In this document: positions 57,256 through 64,000 of the stretch, in pieces
How the letters are laid out: every line of letters starts with the position of its first letter
Position numbering within the stretch: position 1 is the first letter of the stretch
Assembly (NCBI GenBank): GCA_032622095.1
Contig: CP136066.1
Location: forward strand, 7,031,784 to 7,095,783
Direction of reading: 5' to 3'
From: Siphonodentalium dalli
Lineage: Eukaryota > Mollusca > Scaphopoda > Gadilida > Siphonodentaliidae
DNA length: 64,000 bases
Translations under genes and position numbers: made by a program
Notes under the pieces: model-generated
Told to the model about the DNA's origin: nothing
Database searches by the model: none
Seen by the model: the letters and a program-made list of their open reading frames with translations, nothing else

Positions 57256-57544
57256 TTGGTTTGGTTTATTAGGGTTTATCGTCGTTCTAGCCGCTAGGCT
57301 GCACACGACGTTGTCAATTTTACTGGTGGAGGAAAGACCACGCAGAGGCTTGATTTCACCAAGAAATCGTCCCACTGCGTGTAGAAACCACCGACCCCCA
57401 GAAAGCAACTGACAAACTTGCCCAGATACACGGTTCCAGTCACCCTTCCTATGACGGGTTTCGAACCAGCTTCGTCAGCGCTGGACGGCCTGTGACGGTG
57501 TAATTCACCTGGCACTCTACCGATTCGATCACCGGGGGCCCCTG
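57256..57544 (-). repeat. tRNA-derived SINE with 11-bp TSD
   Basis: It is flanked by identical CTCCAACTTGA at 57,245-57,255 and 57,545-57,555. On the minus strand it begins with a tRNA-like head that has an A-box-like GATCGAATCGGTAGAGTG and a B box GGTTCGAAACC (57,467 down to 57,457), then a body. The tail is GCCTAGCGGCTAGAACGACG plus ATAAACCCTAATAAACC. The tail matches that of the LINE at 35,744, its likely enzyme source. Confidence 0.85.
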
Positions 57545-57555
57545 CTCCAACTTGA

Positions 57556-60500
57556 AAATTTGACTTCTTGTCTGATATAATACAACATGTGTTGGATATT
57601 TTAGGAGGTGGGTGTGGGGAAGGGTGGCTTTATACATTTCAAGTTCAAGGTGCATCCCTCCCCAATGGAGACCCTCCATCCACGTCCCTGATGAATGTTG
57701 GTGAAGTACATATGTGGTTTTATAGCCCTGGAAGTTATTGCTGTGGCCAATTTTCAGATTCCATGTGTATGTATACAATTGCAATTAAATAACTAGTCTG
57801 AGTAATAGCTTTTTCTAATGAAAACAATATTGTAATAAGTGTTTACTCATTTTTGCAGATAACCTCAGCTTATCGTAAGAATGAGTGATGTGATCCTCTG
57901 AATTTGCTGCAAGACAACTTTGCCAATAATTCTGGCATTTGTGAGAGGCCAAAACATTTCCAATGGCAGTCCGTGTCTGTGAGTAAAATATAATGATGTT
58001 ACTTTGCATTTCAACTAATCTTTTAATTTTGAGGGGCATTGGGGCTACATGATCTGACTCGCATGTATCACAACCTACATGCACATGTACAGTCGGTCAG
58101 GATGCTGAAATCAATCATCCAGATGAACTACTCTCATAATGAGGGGGTGTTTACGACTCTACGGCAATGCCATCGATGTGTGCTTCTTATGGAACACTCA
58201 TTTTAGCACTGCGAAGCTCAACATGGATATTATATAGATATATTCTTCGCTGATGTTGAATCGAATATGAATCATATACTCATGCAGCAGCATGTTTAAT
58301 TGAATATGATTTTTTAAATATTTGCAGGATCCTAAAATTAAGTTACCCCTAGTGTCATCGAGAATCTTTTATCAAATGAGTTGCAGATGGTGCATGGATA
58401 TATTTTGCGACAGCAAAACTCAAGCAGAATGTAATTATGCACTGTTCACCACGATTTTGATAAAATATTTGAGATTATGGTACAAGTTGTGTTCTGTATT
58501 TATTCTACACCATTGTGTCAATCCATGAGTCAGCTACCTTTATTGTGAATTAAGTCTGATGGGTAACCCGTTAAGATCGGGACATCACCTGAAGCTGATT
58601 GTTGACATACTAAATGTACCTATAGTAGCTGTTTGTCACCTTTCTTGGTGACAACATCAACAAAAATAGTTACGGCTTGTATTCCACTAGATGCATACAA
58701 TAATAGGTATTCAATGGTGAGATTTGGTTGAATAGTCAATAGGTGTGGAATAAAGCTTTATTTTATTTTACTTCTAATTACACAGCTGCAATATTTTGGT
58801 CTATTTCGTAAATTCATTTACATTGTTGGTGGTAATTTCAGCTTGTCCACTATAGCGCAATCCTGATGAGACTCGCAACATATTTGACATCATACATGAC
58901 AACCCATCCAGTACCAGAGAATTAATTTATTTTCTTGTCATGTATAATAGATAACCAACTTGCCTAGAAAGTGGACAGATGTTATTATTTGCTTGAATAG
59001 TGGTGTGTAGTAAATACAAAACCAAACCACACCTGCACTTGGAGTAGGCAAACAATTGGGCACTTCTTTGTTAAAGTGTTGTGCTGCAAGATGCAACTTG
59101 ACACTGGCCACTCATGTAATATTTCACGGAACTTGAGCACCAACAAATTCGTGCAATAACGTTCACCACATTGAAAGTCTGTATATTTACATGTTTTTTT
59201 TAATCCTTGGAGTGATTATTTATCTTACTTTATTGTATCATAATTATAAGCTTTTCATGTATAATTTAGCGTGCAAGTTCTCAATCCGATTCAATGGTCC
59301 CCATATATTCAGGTTCCAACAACAACATATTTTGAAATACCTCTTCAGTTATCAGAATCGATTAATTGCTCAAAAATAAAATAAAATTGCTCAAAATGTG
59401 CTATTTATCAACATGTTGTTCAACGAAAATTTTGCCTCATTATCAACACAAAGCTACTTGATTTTAGAGTTATCCATATTCACCCGCAAGTTGGTCCGAG
59501 GCCATCGGCTCGTTGACTTTTTCCCAGGCCACTAATAAGTCTCGATGGTGAAAAATAATAAAATAAAAAAATTGATATGTAATAACTCTTAGCTTTGGTG
59601 GCTGGGTGTGGGTTCCTCGGACTCTAATCAATTACCCCCCCCCCCCGAATTCAAATATATAGTAATTGAGCCCTTATTGAGGGGCATTTAATCGGATGAT
59701 GCATACTTAATATTGGTAATATTATATATACAGCTCTTTTTTGTTCTGAGCGATAACTATTTCTAAAAATAGTGACAAATATATGTCCCAACTTGATAGT
59801 CACATTATATAAGAAAATCAATATTAATTGATAGTAGCGTTCCCAAATAGGTGTTTTTGACCCATTTTCATTATGTTATACCCAGGAAACTATATAATTT
59901 TTGTTATGGCCTTATGGGAACAGATGTTTCATCTTTAGGTTTAAATTCAAGTCTGGAAATCATAGAGTGTGTCATTTCATATTTGGGAAATATGATTAAC
60001 ATTGGTACAAGTGACATAGATACATGTAGCTGGAACCTGATTTGTGGATTTTCAACAACAAGTGGGTGGGGGTGTCTGAAAATGGGTGGTTAAATGTTAA
60101 GGTCCATGCTATTATAGATTTTCTTCAGTTCAAACCATGACATACATATAGAATAATTTAAAATTCTGACTTAATATATTTATTTTTTCAGGAAGACTAC
60201 AGAATCAGATATAAAATGTGCCATATCAGGAAGTAGAGGTCTACCATACAGTACTTAATGATCTGTTACTACATGTGTATTTAGCCCTAGCTCCAAAATG
60301 CCATGAGTTGAATTTCCCATTCAATGTGGATGACAAAAACAGTATTTATGGATCAGTTCTCAAATGTGTGACAATCTTCAGCTGTGTAATATCATACACA
60401 TGCTTTGTAAATTACCATTTAATATGTTAGTGTGAAGGAGGATGGATGACAAGTCAAATTATTGTAATTGGTGATCTGACAATCTTCAACTGAGGAATTT

Positions 60501-60970
60501 TCTGTTCATGAAAATCATTTTAAATGAAGCCTTGACTTTGGCTAACTACAGGATTGGAGCAGTGGTCGTGCTATTATTCCTCTAATGTATTAACTGACTG
60601 AAACAGCTGAGGCCTTTCCAAGAACTTCTGAAGTGGATCATCTAATTTAACTTTTCTCCAGAGAAAATGTCTGCTTGTGTCTCAACTGTTACTGCAGTGT
60701 CAACCAGAGTTTGAAGGCTCCTCCAGCACATGAAATATGAATTATCAGCTTCATTTGTTCGATATATAGTTATATACCATTAAAATAAAGTTCATGCAAA
60801 ATAATGTTTACTCTTTGCGAATAAACTTTTCTCTAACAAAGTAATGGCGGCAACTTGGTATTGAAAAACGATGTCAGTTATTATATGGGTTTATTTATCT
60901 ACTGAAATAGGATAAGTCAGTCGGGTGTCCATTAACTCATTAATTCTTTTCTCTATTTGAGGGAATCTAC
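57556..60970. other. No gene confirmed; dispersed repeat, second copy
   Basis: 59,270-59,680 is the second copy of the repeat at 56,170-56,760. A possible exon begins after TTTAAATATTTGCAG at 58,327 (DPKIKLPLVSS...) and runs to a stop at 58,528. Another follows TTTATTTTTTCAG at 60,193 and is short. No family is recognised, so they are noted only. Confidence 0.35.
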
Positions 60971-61360
60971 TCACAATGCTGAATCGTGGCTAGAACAATT
61001 AAACAACTTCAAAGAGACCATATATAATCTGGGTGTTTGGTGTGGTGACACCTTATAAGTGTCCAGTGGATTCTGCTTCTGAATTGCATTGTTGGCATTG
61101 ATACTGAATCTTATACAAGAGGACACAGCACTGTCCAAAAAGTAATAACCCATAAGTTATCATATACATATATATCAGATTCGTGGAATGGACCTAACGT
61201 CAGAGATAGTTGGCATTGAAATTCACATATTCCGGTACAATAAAATATATACTCTTGTATATATAATCTGGGTGTTTGGTGCGGTGATACCTTATAAGTG
61301 TCCTGTGGATTCTGCTTCTGAATTGCAATGTTGGCATTGATACTGAATCTTATTTTTCAT
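60971..61360. repeat. Direct repeats flanking an inverted array fragment
   Basis: Two copies of about 95 bp (61,019-61,113 and 61,258-61,352), with ATATAATCTGGGTGTTTGGT and TTCTGCTTCTGAATTGCA, flank a segment (61,114-61,250). That segment is the reverse complement of the centre of the array unit to the right, with GACGTTAGGTCCATTCCA in reverse. Confidence 0.75.
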
Positions 61361-61539
61361 GATACACCATTAATTCCTATCTACAATAATTGAATAAAAA
61401 AATTAGTTTGTCATGAAATTAATGGAGAAGTGATTTCTGTTCAATGACTGGTGGTACCCTAACTACATGTAATACTGCAGAAACTGCTGGTCCCACTTTT
61501 ACCTGTAACTTATTTCGTAAATTTTAACTGTACTTACTG

Positions 61540-62800
61540 TATCTGACAGTGCTGTCACGTCAAAAGTTCAAAACAGATAAAAATTATAATTATATGCTCA
61601 GTTTTCGAAAAATTCTCATGTCATTGATACGGGAGAGGTGGCTTGGAATCATTCCAAAGATCCTCGTGCCCTGTCAATTGAAGAGGTGACTTCGATGCTG
61701 GGTTAAGAATGAGACCAATTATTAAAATGCATGTAACATGCATGTAACTTGATTCATAATAGCATTGTTTGTATTGTCATTGCCATTGTATTGTACCGGA
61801 ATATGTGAATTTCAATGCCAACTATCTCTGACGTTAGGTCCATTCCACAAATCCGATATACATGTATATGATAACTTATGGGTTAATACTTTTTGGACAG
61901 TCCTGTGTCCTCTTGTCAAAACTTATCAAAATGATATTTTCATGCTCATTCAGTTTTTGAAAAATTCTCTTGTCATTGACATGGGAGAGGTGACTTGGGA
62001 GTCATTCCAAAGATCCTCGTGCCCTGCCAATTGAAGAGGTGACTTCGATGCTGGCTTAAGAATGAGAGCAATTATTAAAATGCATGCAACATGCATGTAA
62101 CTCGATTCAAAATAGCATTGTTTGTATTGTCATTGCCATTTTATTGTACTGGAATATATGAATTTCAATGCCAACTATCTCTGACGTTAAGTCCATTCCA
62201 CAAATCCGATATACATGTATATGATAACTTATGGGTTAATACTTTTTGGACAGTGCTGTGTCCTCTTGTCAAAACTTATCAAAATGATATTTTCATGCTC
62301 ACTCAGTTTTTGAAAAATCCTCTTGTCATTGACATGGGAGAGGTGACTTGGAGTCATTCCAAAGATCCTCGTGCCCTGCCAATTGAAGAGGTGGCTTCAA
62401 TTCTGGCTCTATGGTGCAAGAAATTAAAATATAAACTTTAGGGCCTCTAACTTTTGCTATCCAATATAATTGTTTAGTTGCCAATTTATTTTACATGACA
62501 CTGTCAACTGTGGCTGATGTTTTGGTCAATTAAGCATACTGGAAGTATATGTGATAGCATATTCTTCATGATTTTGTCATGGGTAACATTTTTCTGACAG
62601 TGCTGTTTTCTTGACAAAATTTATCAATATGATACTCCGATGCTCACTCAGATTTGAAAGATCTTCATGTCATTGACATGGGAGAGGTGACTTGGAGTTA
62701 ATCCAAAGATCCTCATGCCCTGTCAATTGAAGAAGTGGCTTTAATGCTGGCTCTAGAATGCAAGCAATTATTAATTAAAAAAAACAGTGGGTTTCAACTA
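61540..62800 (+). repeat. Tandem array, about 348-bp units with exon-like frame
   Basis: One partial unit (61,540-61,740), two close ones (about 61,741-62,090 and 62,091-62,440) and a diverged one (62,470-62,800). Each has TGCTCA(C/T)TCAG, an acceptor-like site, then a frame reading VIDMGEVTWSHSKDPRALP, IEEV and a Leu-rich end. The same frame stays largely open in all units despite divergence; unit 4 has a TAA where others have Cys/His codons. It may be a family of duplicated exons or a satellite from one exon. Confidence 0.7.
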
Positions 62801-63044
62801 TTCTTGCCCATATCATTGTTATGGCAAATTTATTATACCAGTACATGTAAATGACAATGTTGAAGTTGGGTCCATTCGGCATATATAACATATGATAGCA
62901 TATTTTTCATGATTATATTTTGGCTAATAATTATCGCTTTTAAGAACAAACATTCTTGATCTGATGGCTTAAATTTAGTCCCCGCGACCATATGATTCTG
63001 ATATAACCCCAAAATTTCAAATATTTCCAAAGAGAATGCATGTA

Positions 63045-63420
63045 AATTTATTACACATAAAGTGTATAGATTGTTTAGTACTACTGTGTACTACATATTT
63101 ATCACACAAAGCTGTGTATCATTTCAGTACACTTAAGTGTGTAATGGCTACACAATTATGTGTAAAACAGTACACACATTGTGTATAAATAAAGTACACA
63201 CTAACTGTTTTATAACTGTGTAGTAACTGTGTACCAACTTTTTACTACACATAAGTGTATAGTGGCTACACATATGTGTGTGTAGCGAGCTACACATATT
63301 GTGTGTACCAAAATTACTCTACAGTTTCAACTCATAATTGTTGGGGAGCAGATGTTACACATATATGTGTACAAAGTGTGTAGCGTTTCTACACAGTGTT
63401 TTTGAGAGAGTATACAAGGT
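63045..63420. repeat. Cluster of TGTGTA/TACACA words, possible CACTA-like end
   Basis: About 25 copies of TGTGTA, TACACA and ACACATAAGTGTATAG-type palindromes in roughly 360 bp, ending with TTTCTACACAGTGTTTTTGAG. The organisation resembles the clusters at 41.8 and 48.6 kb with a different word. Confidence 0.5.
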
Positions 63421-64000
63421 GATAGACTTCATCCGAAAAGAGCGAACCTACCAGGAAACCATGCTGATCTGATCATTCAGCTAAGCGTTGGTGGTCGATC
63501 TATGCCGCGAAGGAACATAAGAAAGAAGTACAGGAAAATCGACATATTCAGATTCATTTATTTTCAAATCACCATATACATTGGTATAATTGAGTGGATT
63601 TATATATATACATGTATACATAAATCAATTGGACAGTATAGCATGTGTATGCATAGAACACAATTCACTGGGACATTTCAAACGTGTTTTCAGAGAGGGC
63701 GAAAACAAGTTATTACGCCATGTTATCTTATCTATTAATTAAAATGTGTGAAATTAATATTGTCGCGTCGGCTACAATTTTGTCGGGTGCCTGTGAATTC
63801 TCCACCAAATTAAGATATAAACTATAGTCGGCATCTCTATGATGTACCCGATTATGACACCTTGGCCCGAAACAATACATGCCGGGTGAACGGGAAGACC
63901 CCTAAGTATAAACTGATCACATTAAAGAGTGCCCCATATGAACTACCTATACCCTCACACCCCTTGCATAATTTATTATGGGTGGATAGGAAGAGAGCCT
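63421..64000. other. No gene recognised
   Basis: A short plus-strand frame at 63,502-63,738 starts MPRRNIRKKYRK, but it lacks domains and is not called. Remaining sequence is unremarkable to the window edge. Confidence 0.35.

Noticed and set aside
57440-57544. tRNA gene on the minus strand
   Set aside because: It has A- and B-box-like words but no proper cloverleaf end pairing; it continues into a SINE body and is flanked by an 11-bp target duplication.

Overview
The window looks like a repeat-rich, AT-rich stretch of an animal nuclear genome. The mix of repeats (Maverick/Polinton element, Penelope-like GIY-YIG gene, tRNA-derived SINE with a LINE partner, hAT-like and Tc1/mariner-like non-autonomous elements, arrays of about 160 bp units with a GCCATCTTGG word) and the spliced coding pieces suggest a marine invertebrate, most likely a mollusc. 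That species guess is inference. No intact housekeeping gene was recognised; almost everything readable belongs to mobile or virus-like DNA.

Layout. 1-3,486: no recognisable gene; a relic hAT-like end and a long hairpin. 3,487-12,095: an LTR retrotransposon on the minus strand in the unusual form LTR-internal-LTR-internal-LTR, bounded by a 4-bp target duplication (CCAC). Its two internal regions differ by only about ten changes and carry a gag-like ORF, with no reverse transcriptase visible. 12,289-12,724: a foldback element. 13,113-14,450: a spliced minus-strand gene with a Penelope-type zinc motif and a GIY-YIG nuclease domain. 14,599-34,232: a Maverick/Polinton with 417-418 bp terminal inverted repeats. 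Its left arm holds a deleted DNA polymerase B with a spliceosomal intron through motif C. Its right arm holds nine tightly packed minus-strand genes: packaging ATPase, small basic protein, short conserved protein, BIR-RING protein, membrane protein, a TATA-binding-protein homologue, integrase, penton (minor capsid) and major capsid. Three of these are broken. The middle 11 kb (17.0-28.4 kb) is not Polinton-like: it holds a higher-order satellite, several miniature transposons and a 1,053-bp tandem duplication.

34,233-64,000: a minisatellite; a complete short LINE with only ORF1 and a 13-bp target duplication (35,744-37,859); inverted copies of a dispersed repeat; candidate CACTA-like ends with subterminal motif clusters; a decayed THAP-domain exon (43,538-43,756); a Tc1/mariner-like MITE (47,390-47,861); a tRNA-derived SINE with an 11-bp target duplication (57,256-57,544) whose tail matches the LINE; and a tandem array of about 348 bp units with a shared exon-like reading frame (61.5-62.8 kb).

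The most interesting system is the Polinton right arm. Virion genes sit beside two captured eukaryotic-type regulators, a two-repeat TBP saddle and a BIR-RING inhibitor-of-apoptosis protein, both with intact reading frames although neighbouring replication and capsid genes are broken.
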